DNA of 64,000 bases from Sphingomonas_Q fennica_A (GTDB lineage: Bacteria; Pseudomonadota; Alphaproteobacteria; Sphingomonadales; Sphingomonadaceae): positions 1 to 64,000 of the forward strand of contig JAQIJD010000001.1 of the NCBI GenBank assembly GCA_036946415.1, written 5' to 3'. Positions 1 to 8,820 of this stretch are shown in pieces; the stretch's first letter is position 1; every line of letters begins with the position of its first letter. Under the pieces are notes generated by a model. That model searched no databases and was not told where the DNA came from. It saw only the letters and a program-made list of their open reading frames with translations. The translations under genes and the position numbers were made by a program.

Positions 1-2265
1 ACCCGCCAGCTCCGCCGGCTGGGCGCGTCGTGCGACTGGGCGAACGAGCGCTTCACGATGGACGAGGGTTTCTCGAAGGCGGTCGTCCACGTCTTCGTCG
101 AGCTGCACCGCCGCGGGCTGCTCTATCGCGACAAACGGCTGGTCAATTGGGATCCGCACTTCCGCACCGCGATCAGCGATCTGGAGGTCGAGACGCGCGA
201 GGTGCAGGGCAAGTTCTGGCACCTGGCCTATCCCCTCGCCGACGGCAGCGGCACCATATCGGTCGCGACGACCCGGCCCGAGACGATGCTGGCCGACATG
301 GCGGTGGCGGTGAACCCGGCCGACGAACGCTATGCCCATCTGGTCGGCACGATGGTGCGGCTGCCGATCACCGGCCGGCTGATCCCGATCGTGGCGGACG
401 AGCATGCGGATCCGGAGCTGGGATCGGGTGCCGTGAAGATCACGCCGGGCCACGACTTCAACGATTTCGAAGTCGGTCGCCGCGCCGGGATCGCGCCGGC
501 GGACATGCTCAACATGCTCGATGCGGAGGCGCGCATCGTCCAGTGCGGCGGCGTGCCGGACGCCCTGATCGGGCTGGACCGGTTCGAGGCGCGCAAGGCG
601 GTCGTTGCCCTGCTGGAGGCGGAAGGCGCGCTGGAGAAGATCGAGGATCGCCTGATCCAGACGCCTTATGGCGATCGATCGGGCGTGGTCATCGAACCGT
701 GGCTGACCGACCAATGGTATGTCGATGCCAAGACGCTCGCCGGCCCGGCGCTGGACGCGGTGCGATCGGGCGCGATCCGCGTCGTGCCGGAGACGTGGAA
801 GAAGACCTATTACAACTGGCTGGAGGACATCCAGCCGTGGTGCGTCAGCCGGCAATTGTGGTGGGGGCACCAGATACCGGCGTGGTATGGGCCGGATGGC
901 ACCGCCTACGTCGCCGCCACCGAGGCCGAGGCGCATGCACAGGCCGGCGTGGAGGTGGCGCTGACCCGCGATCCCGACGTGCTCGACACCTGGTTCTCCT
1001 CCGCACTTTGGCCGTTCGCGACGATGGGCTGGCCGGAGGCCGACCCGAAGGCGATGGGGCGCTATCCCAACGACGTGCTGATCTCCGGCTTCGACATCCT
1101 GTTCTTCTGGGATGCGCGGATGGTGATGCAGGGGCTGGAGTTCATGGGGGACGTGCCGTTCCGCACGCTCTACCTCCACGGCCTCGTCCGCGACGCCACC
1201 GGCGCCAAGATGTCCAAGTCCAAGGGCAATACGGTCGATCCGCTCGGGTTGATCGACCGCTTCGGCGCGGACGCGCTGCGCTTCACGCTGGCGGCGATGG
1301 AAAGCCAGGGGCGCGACATCAAGCTCGATGAGAAGCGCGTCGAGGGCTATCGCAACTTCGCGACCAAGCTGTGGAATGCCGCCCGCTTCGCGCAATCGAA
1401 CGGCATCGGTGGATCGACGACACAGGAACCGCCCTCCGCCACCCTGCCCGTCAACAAATGGATCGTGGCGGAGACGATCCGCACCGTGCAGGCGCTCGAT
1501 CTGGCACTGGCCGACCTGCGCTTCGACGAGGCGGCCAACACCGTCTACCAGTTCGTCTGGTCGCGCTTTTGCGACTGGTATCTGGAGCTTATCAAGCCTG
1601 CCGTGAGCGGCGTCGAACGGGGCGCGGTCGATGCCGAGACGCAGGCCGTGGCCGGCTGGGTGCTGGATCGCATCCTCGTCCTCCTCCACCCGTTCATGCC
1701 GTTCATCACCGAGGAACTGTGGCACGCGCTGGCGCCGCGCGAGCACGATCTGATCGTGGCGGCATGGCCGATGGCGGATGCGCGCGGGCTCGATCCGGCG
1801 GCACAGGCGGAGATCGACTGGCTGATCCGGCTGATCGGCGACGTTCGCGCCGCGCGCGCCGAACTGAACGTGCCGCCGGGCGCGCGCCTCGCCGCGCATC
1901 TGCGCGATGCGGACGTGGAGACGGTCGCAAGGCTGGAGCGCAATCGCGCGGCGATCGAGCGGATGGCGCGGATCGCGATCGATCCCGCCCCCGCGCCCAC
2001 CGGCGGCGCGGCGCAGGTGGTGGTGGACGAGGCGACCTACGTGCTGCCGCTGGAAGGCGTGATCGACCTCGCCGCCGAACGCGCCCGCCTCGCGCGGGCC
2101 GCGGAGGGGGCCGAGAAGGAGCGGGACGCGCTGGCCAAGCGGCTCGGCAATCCCGGCTTCGTCGAGAAGGCCAAGCCCGAGGCGGTGGACAAGGCGCGCG
2201 CCGATCTCGCGGAGCGGTCGGCCGAGGCGGATCGGTTCCGGATCGCGCTCAAGCGGCTCGGCTGA
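1..2265 (+). CDS. valS: Valine--tRNA ligase, 5' end missing
   Basis: Class I aminoacyl-tRNA synthetase that charges tRNA-Val in the cytoplasm. The reading frame is open from the first base of the window and runs in frame 1, so the N-terminus, including the HIGH motif, lies outside. What is visible starts in the catalytic core (GASCDWANERFTMDEG), then the CP1 editing domain (TTRPETMLADMAV; the GHDFNDFEVGRR region), the WCVSRQLWWGHQIPAWYG segment, the KMSKS loop (ATGAKMSKSKGNTVDP) at about 1198-1245, the anticodon-binding domain (WSRFCDWYLELIKP) and a C-terminal coiled coil rich in Ala, Glu and Arg. About 754 residues are present, consistent with loss of roughly the first 100-150 residues of a ValRS. 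Next gene is a same-strand MATE exporter. Confidence 0.97.
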   Translation, partial: TRQLRRLGASCDWANERFTMDEGFSKAVVHVFVELHRRGLLYRDKRLVNWDPHFRTAISDLEVETREVQGKFWHLAYPLADGSGTISVATTRPETMLADMAVAVNPADERYAHLVGTMVRLPITGRLIPIVADEHADPELGSGAVKITPGHDFNDFEVGRRAGIAPADMLNMLDAEARIVQCGGVPDALIGLDRFEARKAVVALLEAEGALEKIEDRLIQTPYGDRSGVVIEPWLTDQWYVDAKTLAGPALDAVRSGAIRVVPETWKKTYYNWLEDIQPWCVSRQLWWGHQIPAWYGPDGTAYVAATEAEAHAQAGVEVALTRDPDVLDTWFSSALWPFATMGWPEADPKAMGRYPNDVLISGFDILFFWDARMVMQGLEFMGDVPFRTLYLHGLVRDATGAKMSKSKGNTVDPLGLIDRFGADALRFTLAAMESQGRDIKLDEKRVEGYRNFATKLWNAARFAQSNGIGGSTTQEPPSATLPVNKWIVAETIRTVQALDLALADLRFDEAANTVYQFVWSRFCDWYLELIKPAVSGVERGAVDAETQAVAGWVLDRILVLLHPFMPFITEELWHALAPREHDLIVAAWPMADARGLDPAAQAEIDWLIRLIGDVRAARAELNVPPGARLAAHLRDADVETVARLERNRAAIERMARIAIDPAPAPTGGAAQVVVDEATYVLPLEGVIDLAAERARLARAAEGAEKERDALAKRLGNPGFVEKAKPEAVDKARADLAERSAEADRFRIALKRLG

Positions 2266-2379
2266 CCGCAAATTGCGTAGGCGCGTACGTATGTGCGCGA
2301 CAATGCGATGTCGTTCGTCGATAGGGATTGGAGACGGCCGTCGGGCGGCGCTACCGGTGGGGGTTCGGGGGAGGATGCG

Positions 2380-3819
2380 ATGGCCGGAGTGACAGGGCGG
2401 GACCTGACGCAGGGGCCGATCACCCGGACCCTGCTGACGTTCGCGCTGCCGACCCTCGGCTCGAACATCCTCCAGTCGCTCAACGGATCGATCAATGCGA
2501 TCTGGGTCGGCCGCTTCCTGGGGGAGCAGGCGCTGGCCGCCACGTCCAACGCCAACCTCATCCTGTTCCTCGCCATCTCGGCTGTCTTCGGTTTCGGCAT
2601 GGCGGCGACGATCCTCGTCGGCCAGAGCGTCGGCCGCGGCGACGTCGAGACGGCGCGGCGGGCGATGGGCACCGCGATCGGCGGGTTCGGCGGGATGGCG
2701 GTGCTGGTGGCGGCGATCGGCTGGTGGCTGACGCCCCAGATCGTCGCGGTGATGGCGACGCCCGCCGAGGTCTCGGGGCTGGCGGAGGCCTATCTGCGGG
2801 TGATCTTCCTCAGCCTGCCCGGCGTGTTCGTGCTGGTGCTGCTGATGATGGGCCTGCGCGGGGTGGGCGATTCGCTGACGCCCCTGTGGTTCATGGGTCT
2901 CTCGGTGGTGCTGGACAGCAGCCTCAACCCCGTCTTCATCCTCGGTCTCGGCCCGGCGCCCCGGATGGGCATCGCCGGATCGGCGGTGGCGACGCTCGTC
3001 GCCAATTATGCGGCGCTGATCGCGCTCGTCGTGACGGTCTACGCCCGCGATCTGCCGATCCGGCTGCGCGGCGCCGAACTGGCGTGGCTGAAACCCGATC
3101 GTGGCCTGTTGCGCACCATTTCGGCCAAGGGCCTGCCAATGGGCCTGCAGATGATCGTCATCTCCTTCGCCGGCATCGCGATGATCGGTCTGGTCAACCG
3201 CCACGGCATCGTCGTGACGGCGGGCTATGGCGTGGCGCTGCAATTGTGGACCTATGTGCAGATGCCGGCGATGGCGATCGGCGCCGCGGTCAGCGCGATG
3301 GCGGCGCAGAATATCGGCGCGGGCCGCTGGGATCGGGTCGGCCGGATCACGCGATCGGGGCTGATCGCCAACGTCGCGATCACCGGCGGATCGATCGCGC
3401 TGCTGCTGGTGGCCGATCGTGCGGCGATGGCGCTGTTCCTTGGGGGGGCCAGCCCGGCCATTCCGGTGGCGCGCCACATCCAGATGATCGGCAGTTGGAG
3501 CTTCATCCTGTTCGGTGCGACGATGGTGATGTTCGCCACGATGCGCGCCAACGGCACCGTCATCGGCCCGCTGATCGTGCTGACGGTGGCGGTGATCCCC
3601 GTGCGGCTGGGCTTCGCGCTGGTGATGGAACGGCATCTGGGCGTCGATGCCCTGTGGTGGAGCTTCCCGCTGGGGTCGATCGCCGCGCTGGCCGGCGCGA
3701 CCTATCTCTACCAGCGCGGGACGTGGCGGAAGGGCGGCATCCCCCTGCCGCCGGAGGAGGGCCATGAGCAGGCGCATGCCGATGGCGATCCCGCCGGCCG
3801 GATGAACCCGACGGGCTGA
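2380..3819 (+). CDS. MATE family efflux transporter
   Basis: Predicted inner-membrane Na+- or H+-coupled multidrug and toxin exporter, 479 residues, the usual MATE length. The protein has about 12 hydrophobic segments in two similar halves. It opens with PITRTLLTFALPTLGSNILQSLNG, followed by the family-typical IWVGRFLGEQALAA and a second-half repeat (GLPMGLQMIVISFAGIAMIGLVNRHG). I chose ATG 2380 (MAGVTGRDLTQ) because a GGGGGAGG ribosome-binding site lies 6-12 bases upstream. An upstream ATG at 2293 would add 29 non-hydrophobic residues with no good site. Substrate cannot be read from sequence. It follows valS by about 115 bases and may have its own promoter. Confidence 0.93.
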   Translation: MAGVTGRDLTQGPITRTLLTFALPTLGSNILQSLNGSINAIWVGRFLGEQALAATSNANLILFLAISAVFGFGMAATILVGQSVGRGDVETARRAMGTAIGGFGGMAVLVAAIGWWLTPQIVAVMATPAEVSGLAEAYLRVIFLSLPGVFVLVLLMMGLRGVGDSLTPLWFMGLSVVLDSSLNPVFILGLGPAPRMGIAGSAVATLVANYAALIALVVTVYARDLPIRLRGAELAWLKPDRGLLRTISAKGLPMGLQMIVISFAGIAMIGLVNRHGIVVTAGYGVALQLWTYVQMPAMAIGAAVSAMAAQNIGAGRWDRVGRITRSGLIANVAITGGSIALLLVADRAAMALFLGGASPAIPVARHIQMIGSWSFILFGATMVMFATMRANGTVIGPLIVLTVAVIPVRLGFALVMERHLGVDALWWSFPLGSIAALAGATYLYQRGTWRKGGIPLPPEEGHEQAHADGDPAGRMNPTG

Positions 3820-3845
3820 GTATCGACCCCAACCCGCAGCGGCGT

Positions 3846-4028
3846 TCAGGGCCGCATGGCGTGGAAGGCCCAGCATTCGTCGCACATGCTGGTTTCGATC
3901 GTGGCGAGCGGCAGGCCGCAGCTTTCGCAGACACGGTCCGCCTTCATGTCGATGACCGGCCGGGCCGGGGGCGGGGCGGCCATCTTTCGACCCAGCAGCG
4001 CGGCCAGCGTCACCGTCAATACGCCCAT
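3846..4028 (-). CDS. Small zinc-ribbon-like protein
   Basis: 60-residue protein with a hydrophobic N-terminal stretch (MGVLTVTLAALLG) and two CxxC pairs (CESCGLPL and CDEC) about 17 residues apart, the spacing of a structural zinc ribbon. A GAGAGG ribosome-binding site precedes ATG 4028. It is convergent with the MATE gene and lies just downstream of the lipid kinase on the same strand. I do not recognise a named family; function unknown. The clean Cys pattern and ribosome-binding site argue that it is a real gene. Confidence 0.6.
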   Translation of the reverse strand: MGVLTVTLAALLGRKMAAPPPARPVIDMKADRVCESCGLPLATIETSMCDECWAFHAMRP

Positions 4029-4133
4029 GGCACGCCTCTCCGCGGCCGGTAGACGCCAGCCTGTCGTGCAGCGGAAGTTCCGCTACGATCGACCCTGTTT
4101 CGGCAAGAAATGGTTCGTCCGCAATATCTTAGG

Positions 4134-5033
4134 CTAACGATCGCCTATCGCGGTGCGGCGACTTCGATGACGCCGCGGGCCACGCTGGCGATGACGGGGG
4201 TCCGCGCCAGTACCCTCGCCGTCGATCGAGACGGGCAGTGGCGGATCGGTGCGGATTTCCAGCCGCCGGCCGCGATATTCGCACAGTGTCTGCCGGCGCG
4301 ATCGGAGGCGGAGGACGGAGGCGAGCCAACTCCACGCCAGCCGCGTCCGCGACGAGCCGAGCACGACCTGGACGACGATGTCGCCGCTCTCGAAATCGGC
4401 CTCCTCGATCAGTTCGGTGCCGCCGTGATAGCCGCCGTTGGCGATCCTCACCTCGACCGCGTCCATCGTCCGTTCGGCGCCATTCTCCTGCACGATGGTG
4501 AGGCGGAAGCCCTTGAAGCGGATCGACTGGACGCCGACCCAGCCGAGATAGCCGGCACGGCCCAGCAGTTTCTTCAGGCCGTGCGGCACCGTTTCGGCGA
4601 CCAGCGGGGAGATGCCGATCGCGGCGCAATTGGCGTAATAATCGTCGCCGATCATGCCGAGATCGATGCGCTTGCGCTGCCCGCCCGCGATCACGCCGAC
4701 CGCGCCTTCCACGTCCAGCGGCACGCCCAGGCCGCGGGCGAAGCTGTTGGCGGTGCCGAACGGCAGCACCCCGAACACGCAATCGTGGCCGACCAGATGA
4801 TCGACCGAGGAGGACAGCGATCCGTCGCCGCCACCGACGATCACCATCGGCGCGCCACGCTCGACACAGGCCTTCACCACGTCCGGCAGCGTCTTCGGAT
4901 CGCGCACCGCATGGCGCTCGACCAGATCGATCCCCGCCGCCTTCAAGGCCCGCACCGCCCGGCGGAACAGCTTGCGCCCCTTGCGGGCGCGGGCGTTGAC
5001 GACGAGCGCGGCGGAACGGGGGAGGTCGGACAT
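4134..5033 (-). CDS. Diacylglycerol/lipid kinase, YegS-like
   Basis: Member of the DAGK catalytic family (YegS/BmrU), which phosphorylates a lipid such as diacylglycerol or phosphatidylglycerol with ATP. N-terminal Rossmann-like half contains the nucleotide loop VIVGGGDGSLSS and the following LPFGTANSFARGLGVPLD motif; the C-terminal half is beta-rich (VEVRIANGGYHGGTEL). 299 residues from ATG 5033 (MSDLPRSAALVVNARARKGRK), normal for the family; a GTG at 5048 would add five residues. Divergent from hemB, with start codons about 60 bases apart, so both promoters must be in that short interval. Confidence 0.9.
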   Translation of the reverse strand: MSDLPRSAALVVNARARKGRKLFRRAVRALKAAGIDLVERHAVRDPKTLPDVVKACVERGAPMVIVGGGDGSLSSSVDHLVGHDCVFGVLPFGTANSFARGLGVPLDVEGAVGVIAGGQRKRIDLGMIGDDYYANCAAIGISPLVAETVPHGLKKLLGRAGYLGWVGVQSIRFKGFRLTIVQENGAERTMDAVEVRIANGGYHGGTELIEEADFESGDIVVQVVLGSSRTRLAWSWLASVLRLRSRRQTLCEYRGRRLEIRTDPPLPVSIDGEGTGADPRHRQRGPRRHRSRRTAIGDR

Positions 5034-5096
5034 GATCGGGAAACGCACGTCGCGTCGCTATGGCCCCGCCGCCTCGCGTCGCCTATCTGCCGGGGC

Positions 5097-6089
5097 ATGA
5101 GTCACGCCGCCTTTCCCGCCCTGCGCCTCCGCCGCAGCCGCCGTACCGCCTGGAGCCGGGCGATGGTGGCCGAGACGAACCTCACCCCCGCCAACCTCAT
5201 CTGGCCGCTGTTCGTGACCGAGGGACGCGACGTGGCGGAGCCGATCGCGACGCTGCCGGGCGTCTCCCGCCATTCGGTCGACCGGCTGGGCGCGCTGGCG
5301 CGGGAGGCAGTGGACCTCGGCATCCCGTGCCTTGCGCTGTTCCCCAACACGCCCCTCGCGCTGCGCAGCGAGCGGGGCGAGGAGGCGCTCAATCCCGACA
5401 ATCTCATGTGCCGGGCGATCCGCGCCATCAAGGATGCTACCGGCGATATCGGCGTGCTGACCGATGTCGCGCTCGATCCCTATACCGCACATGGCCATGA
5501 CGGGCTGGTCGATGCCGGCGGCCATGTCCTCAACGACGAGACGAGCGCGCTGCTGGTGGAGCAGGCGCTGGTGCAGGCGGCGGCGGGGGCGGACATCGTC
5601 GCGCCGTCCGACATGATGGACGGGCGCGTCGCGGCGATCCGCACCGCGCTGGAGGGGGCGGGGCATTCGCACGTCCAGATCATGGCCTATGCCGCCAAAT
5701 ATGCCTCGGCCTTCTACGGCCCGTTCCGCGATGCGGTGGGCAGCCGCGGCCTGCTGAAGGGCGACAAGCGCGGCTATCAGATGGACCCCGCCAATGCCGA
5801 GGAAGCGCTGCGCGAAGTGGCGCTGGACCTCGCCGAAGGTGCGGACAGCGTGATGGTGAAGCCCGGCCTGCCCTATCTGGATATCGTCGCCAGGGTGAAG
5901 GCGCGGTTCGAGGTGCCGGTGTTCGCCTATCAGGTGTCCGGCGAATATGCGATGATCGAGGCGGCGGTGGCGGCCGGCATGGGCGAGCGCGACCCGCTGG
6001 TGCTGGAGACGCTGATGGCCTTCCGCCGCGCCGGCTGCGCGGGGGTGCTGACCTATCATGCGGCGCATGCGGCGCGGTTGCTGGGGTAG
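5097..6089 (+). CDS. hemB: Delta-aminolevulinic acid dehydratase (porphobilinogen synthase)
   Basis: Condenses two 5-aminolevulinate molecules to porphobilinogen in tetrapyrrole synthesis. 330 residues. Both active-site lysines are visible: K201 in MAYAAKYASAFYGPFRD and the Schiff-base K255 in VMVKPGLPYLD. The metal-site segment reads DVALDPYTAHGHDG, with Asp where zinc-dependent enzymes have Cys, so this is the Mg/aspartate-rich type normal for alphaproteobacteria. The frame is open far upstream, antisense to the lipid kinase, but homology begins at ATG 5097 (MSHAAFPALRLRR). No operon partner on this strand. Confidence 0.97.
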   Translation: MSHAAFPALRLRRSRRTAWSRAMVAETNLTPANLIWPLFVTEGRDVAEPIATLPGVSRHSVDRLGALAREAVDLGIPCLALFPNTPLALRSERGEEALNPDNLMCRAIRAIKDATGDIGVLTDVALDPYTAHGHDGLVDAGGHVLNDETSALLVEQALVQAAAGADIVAPSDMMDGRVAAIRTALEGAGHSHVQIMAYAAKYASAFYGPFRDAVGSRGLLKGDKRGYQMDPANAEEALREVALDLAEGADSVMVKPGLPYLDIVARVKARFEVPVFAYQVSGEYAMIEAAVAAGMGERDPLVLETLMAFRRAGCAGVLTYHAAHAARLLG

Positions 6090-6133
6090 GGGCGCGGAGC
6101 GGTGCGCGCGGAATGCCTGCCAAGCGGGCCTCT

Positions 6134-6250
6134 CGTTCGTGCTGAGTAGGGACTGAGCCTGGCGAAGGCCCTTATCGAAGCACGGCCGCTTGCGGGACCG
6201 CCCTTCGATACGGCATTTCGACTGCGCTCAATGCCTACTCAGGCCGAACG
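6134..6250. repeat. Palindromic intergenic repeat, TGAGTAG/TATCGAAGG family
   Basis: Two opposed copies of a short palindromic unit fill the gap after hemB. One arm set reads CGTTCGTGCTGAGTAGG ... CCTTATCGAAGC, the other CCCTTCGATACGGC ... CCTACTCAGGCCGAACG. The same CCCTTCGATAC and CTACTCAGG/CCTGAGTAG words recur near 9328 and 55900. This looks like a REP/BIME-type element; other uses (terminator, IS remnant) are possible. Confidence 0.6.
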
Positions 6251-6277
6251 TTACCGCGGGGATACCGCCCCCGCCCC

Positions 6278-6817
6278 CTACGCCGCCAGTGCCGGCCGCG
6301 GCAGGTCCGGACGGTGGCGTTCGAGGCTGAGGGCGGGGAGGACGGTGCCGCGGGCGAGGCTGTAGATGCCCGCCGACCGGCCGGTCTGGCGGAAGCCGAG
6401 TGCGGCCAGCACGCGGCCCGAGCGGGGATTGTCGACCATGTGGCGGGCGCCGATCCACGGCAGGCCGAGTGCGGCATCCGCCATCGCCAGCAGCGCCGCC
6501 CCCGCCTCTCGGGCGATGCCGCGGCCCCACAGGTCGCGCGCCACCCAATAGCCGATCTCGGGCCGGCCCTGCTCGTCGTCATGCAGGCCGACGCCGCCTG
6601 CCAGCCGGCAGGCGCCGCCTTCGTGCAGGAAGATCAGCGCGCAGGGCAGACGCTCCTCCGGCCGGGCGATCCACGCCTCGGCATCGGCGAGGCGATAGGG
6701 GTGGGGCACGCGGGCGAGGGTGCCGCTGACGGCGGGGTCGTCGAGGGCTGCGGCGAGGGCGGGTGCATCCTCGGCCCAGGCGGGGCGCAGGGTCAGGCGG
6801 GGGGTGCGGGCGAACAC
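6278..6817 (-). CDS. GNAT family N-acetyltransferase (RimJ/RimL-like)
   Basis: Acetyl-CoA-dependent N-acetyltransferase, about 179 residues. It starts TPRLTLRPAWAEDAPALAAALDD, the usual RimJ/RimL-type opening, and contains the acetyl-CoA-binding part EIGYWVARDLWGRGIAREAGAALL followed by NPRSGRVLAALGFRQTG. I place the start at GTG 6817 because GGAGGAGAGAG lies just upstream; an in-frame ATG at 6925 adds 36 non-conserved residues that would overlap the rpmA terminator. Substrate unknown. It lies downstream of rpmA on the same strand but behind that gene's terminator. Confidence 0.85.
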   Translation of the reverse strand: MFARTPRLTLRPAWAEDAPALAAALDDPAVSGTLARVPHPYRLADAEAWIARPEERLPCALIFLHEGGACRLAGGVGLHDDEQGRPEIGYWVARDLWGRGIAREAGAALLAMADAALGLPWIGARHMVDNPRSGRVLAALGFRQTGRSAGIYSLARGTVLPALSLERHRPDLPRPALAA

Positions 6818-6907
6818 GTCTCTCTCCTCCGGTTCGGGCCGATTGCCGCGCCTCCTATCCCCGATGGATGGCAGACGTGCGACAATCGGCATCAGACGAG
6901 GGAGACG

Positions 6908-6944
6908 AAAAAAGAGACGGACCACCGGTGGCGATCCGTCTCCC
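6908..6944 (-). terminator. Rho-independent terminator of rplU-rpmA
   Basis: On the minus strand GAGACGGATCG...GTCCGTCTC forms a long stem with an inner CCACC/GGTGG helix, followed by six T residues (bases 6908-6913 as A on the plus strand). It lies about 65 bases after the rpmA stop and is one of the clearest intrinsic terminators in the window. Confidence 0.85.
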
Positions 6945-7009
6945 TCGGGAACCTTGAACGGTCCGGCCGGGTCGCCACGGGGGGCGACCTCACCTGCCGG
7001 TCGCCTGGC

Positions 7010-7279
7010 TTATTCGGCGGCCATCGCCACCTGGTCCACGCTTACATATTTGCGGCCGAGCTTGCCGTCGTGGAACGCCACGCGGCCGTCGACGAGCGCG
7101 AACAAAGTGTGATCCTTGCCCATGCCGACATTGCGGCCCGGATAGACCTTCGTACCGCGCTGGCGGATGATGATGTTGCCGCCGACGACTTCCTGGCCGC
7201 CGAACTTCTTGACGCCGAGGCGCCGGCCGGCCGAGTCGCGACCGTTGCGGGACGAGCCGCCTGCCTTCTTATGTGCCAT
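7010..7279 (-). CDS. rpmA: 50S ribosomal protein L27
   Basis: Large-subunit ribosomal protein near the peptidyl-transferase centre. 89 residues, starting MAHKKAGGSSRNGRDSAGRR and containing the family-typical GNIIIRQRGTKVYPGRNVGMGKDHTLFAL. No N-terminal cleavage extension as in Firmicutes. Co-directional with rplU, 13 bases apart, and followed by a strong terminator. Confidence 0.98.
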   Translation of the reverse strand: MAHKKAGGSSRNGRDSAGRRLGVKKFGGQEVVGGNIIIRQRGTKVYPGRNVGMGKDHTLFALVDGRVAFHDGKLGRKYVSVDQVAMAAE

Positions 7280-7292
7280 TGCCTAAGCTCCT

Positions 7293-7607
7293 TCAGGCTT
7301 CCGCGCGCTCGCCGCCGATGGCGGTGATGCGCAGGATCGTGTGCTGCTGCCGATGGCCGTTGCGGCGACGATAATTGTGGCGACGGCGCTTCTTGAACAC
7401 GATCACCTTCTCGCCCTTGGCCTGGGCGATGATCTCGGCCGAAACCGTGAGGCCCGCCACGTCCTGCGCCGCGCCGTCCTTGCCGGCGAACAGCACGTCG
7501 CCGAGCGACACGGTCGAACCGGCCTCGCCGGCGATCTTCTCGACGACGATCTTGTCTCCTGCGGCAACGCGATACTGCTTGCCGCCCGTGCGCACGATAG
7601 CGAACAT
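7293..7607 (-). CDS. rplU: 50S ribosomal protein L21
   Basis: Large-subunit ribosomal protein that binds 23S rRNA. 104 residues from ATG 7607: MFAIVRTGGKQYRVAAGDKI, and the C-terminal KKRRRHNYRRRNGHRQ segment typical of L21. A longer in-frame start at 7652 would add 15 residues with no homology. First gene of rplU-rpmA. Confidence 0.98.
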   Translation of the reverse strand: MFAIVRTGGKQYRVAAGDKIVVEKIAGEAGSTVSLGDVLFAGKDGAAQDVAGLTVSAEIIAQAKGEKVIVFKKRRRHNYRRRNGHRQQHTILRITAIGGERAEA

Positions 7608-7670
7608 GGCCCTCATCATTTCCAATGCTGTCGGCGCGGGCGGCCGGGCCACCCACGCGGGAAGATGGTC

Positions 7671-7699
7671 GCGCTACCGCTCCCGCCCGATTCTGTCAA
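7671..7699 (-). promoter_or_regulatory. Candidate promoter for rplU-rpmA
   Basis: On the minus strand a perfect TTGACA (7694-7699) is followed after 17 bases by TAGCGC (7671-7676). The -35 box matches consensus; the -10 is weak, as is common in high-GC alphaproteobacteria. This would give a leader of roughly 55-60 bases before rplU. Confidence 0.4.
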
Positions 7700-7878
7700 T
7701 CATCCGATCCCGCCGCGCGTGACGTGGGCGCTCAAGTTGACGAAGTTGACGCCACGTCACCCCCCGGCCGCCCCCGCCGCAATTTTCCGACCGGCGGTGG
7801 CGGGGCGGAACGGGCGTTCGGACGAAGACATCGTTCGGTGTTCATAGCACAGCGAGGGGGCTGTAGGACAGAAGAGTG

Positions 7879-7998
7879 TTCTCACGCGGAGGCGCGGAGG
7901 CGCGGAAGTGTCGCGAGCGCGGCAGCCTTCTTTCGGCTGTCCGGAGCGAGATGGCCGCTGCGCGGCGGGGAAGACGCCTCCGCGTCTCCGCGTGAACC
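7879..7998. repeat. Long imperfect palindrome, CACGCGGAGGCGCGGA family, copy 1
   Basis: In the 396-base gap between rplU and the GST gene, with no ORF of its own. The left arm is TCACGCGGAGGCGCGGAGG and the right arm CCTCCGCGTCTCCGCGTGAA, separated by about 70 bases of unrelated, locally palindromic sequence. Similar elements recur at about 32424, 37228 and 48949. The rest of the gap holds the rplU promoter and nothing else I can identify. Confidence 0.7.
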
Positions 7999-8003
7999 GG
8001 TCC

Positions 8004-8675
8004 TCAGAAATCCGGCTTGTCGTAGTGATCGGGCGGGGCGATCACTTCCATCCGTTCGGACAGGAGCGGGCGGAAGGAGGGGCGGGATTTCAGACCCGCA
8101 TACCATTCGCGCACCGGGGCATGGCCACGCCAGTCGATCCCGCCCAGATAGTCCGCGACCGAGATGTGCGCCGCCGCCGCCAGATCGGCGAGGCTGAACT
8201 GCGGGCCGGCCAGCCAGCGGCGGTGATCGATCAGATAGTCGAGATAGTCGAGGTGGGTGTTGGCGAGCTTCATCGCCTCGCGCAGCCGCGACGCATCCGG
8301 CGACTGGCGGTGGACGAGCCGCTTCTCCATCCGCTCGACCAGCAGGGGGCGGACGACCTCCCGGTAGAAGATCTGGTCGCACCAGGCGACCAGCCGGCGG
8401 ACCTCGGCACGCGCGGCGGCGGGGCCGGGGATCAGCTGGGCGCGATCCACCGTCTCCTCGAAAAACTCGCAGATGGCGTTGCTGTCGATCAGCGTCACGC
8501 CGGCATCGGCATCCAGCATCACCGGCGTCTGGCCGGCGGGGTTCATGTCGACGAACTCGTCGCGGCGCGCCCATGGCGATTCGCGCACCAGCGCATAGCC
8601 CACCGCCTTTTCGCCGAGTGCGAGCCGCACCTTGCGCGAGAAGGGGCAGAGGGGGAACTGAAAGAGCTGCCACAT
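8004..8675 (-). CDS. Glutathione S-transferase family protein
   Basis: Two-domain GST-like protein, 223 residues. The N-terminal thioredoxin-fold half begins MWQLFQFPLCPFSRKVRLAL with a CPFS motif (Cys10), then NPAGQTPVMLDADAGVTLIDSNAICEFFEE, which is the glutathione-binding cis-Pro and SNAI/E region. The helical C-terminal half contains FSLADLAAAAHISVADYLGG. Start ATG 8675 is chosen by homology; its ribosome-binding site is poor. Stand-alone gene; substrate unknown. Confidence 0.92.
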   Translation of the reverse strand: MWQLFQFPLCPFSRKVRLALGEKAVGYALVRESPWARRDEFVDMNPAGQTPVMLDADAGVTLIDSNAICEFFEETVDRAQLIPGPAAARAEVRRLVAWCDQIFYREVVRPLLVERMEKRLVHRQSPDASRLREAMKLANTHLDYLDYLIDHRRWLAGPQFSLADLAAAAHISVADYLGGIDWRGHAPVREWYAGLKSRPSFRPLLSERMEVIAPPDHYDKPDF

Positions 8676-8820
8676 GCGGCGATCTCTATCCGCTGCCGGG
8701 CCGCAGCGGAAGCCGGTGAGGGCGGCCATTGCGCCGCGCGTCAGCGCCAATTAATCCGCCTGCGGCCATTGTTTGCCTGCCGATGCGCCAGTGGGGCGCG
8801 GCACCCGTTCAGGAGGATCC

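Noticed and set aside
4110..5096. Long open frame upstream of hemB
   Set aside because: Antisense of the lipid kinase gene; no homology before MSHAAFPALRLRR at 5097.
7879..7998. Possible CRISPR array because of repeated GCGGAGGCGCGGAG words
   Set aside because: Repeats are adjacent, degenerate and arranged as two inverted arms, without regular spacers or cas genes.
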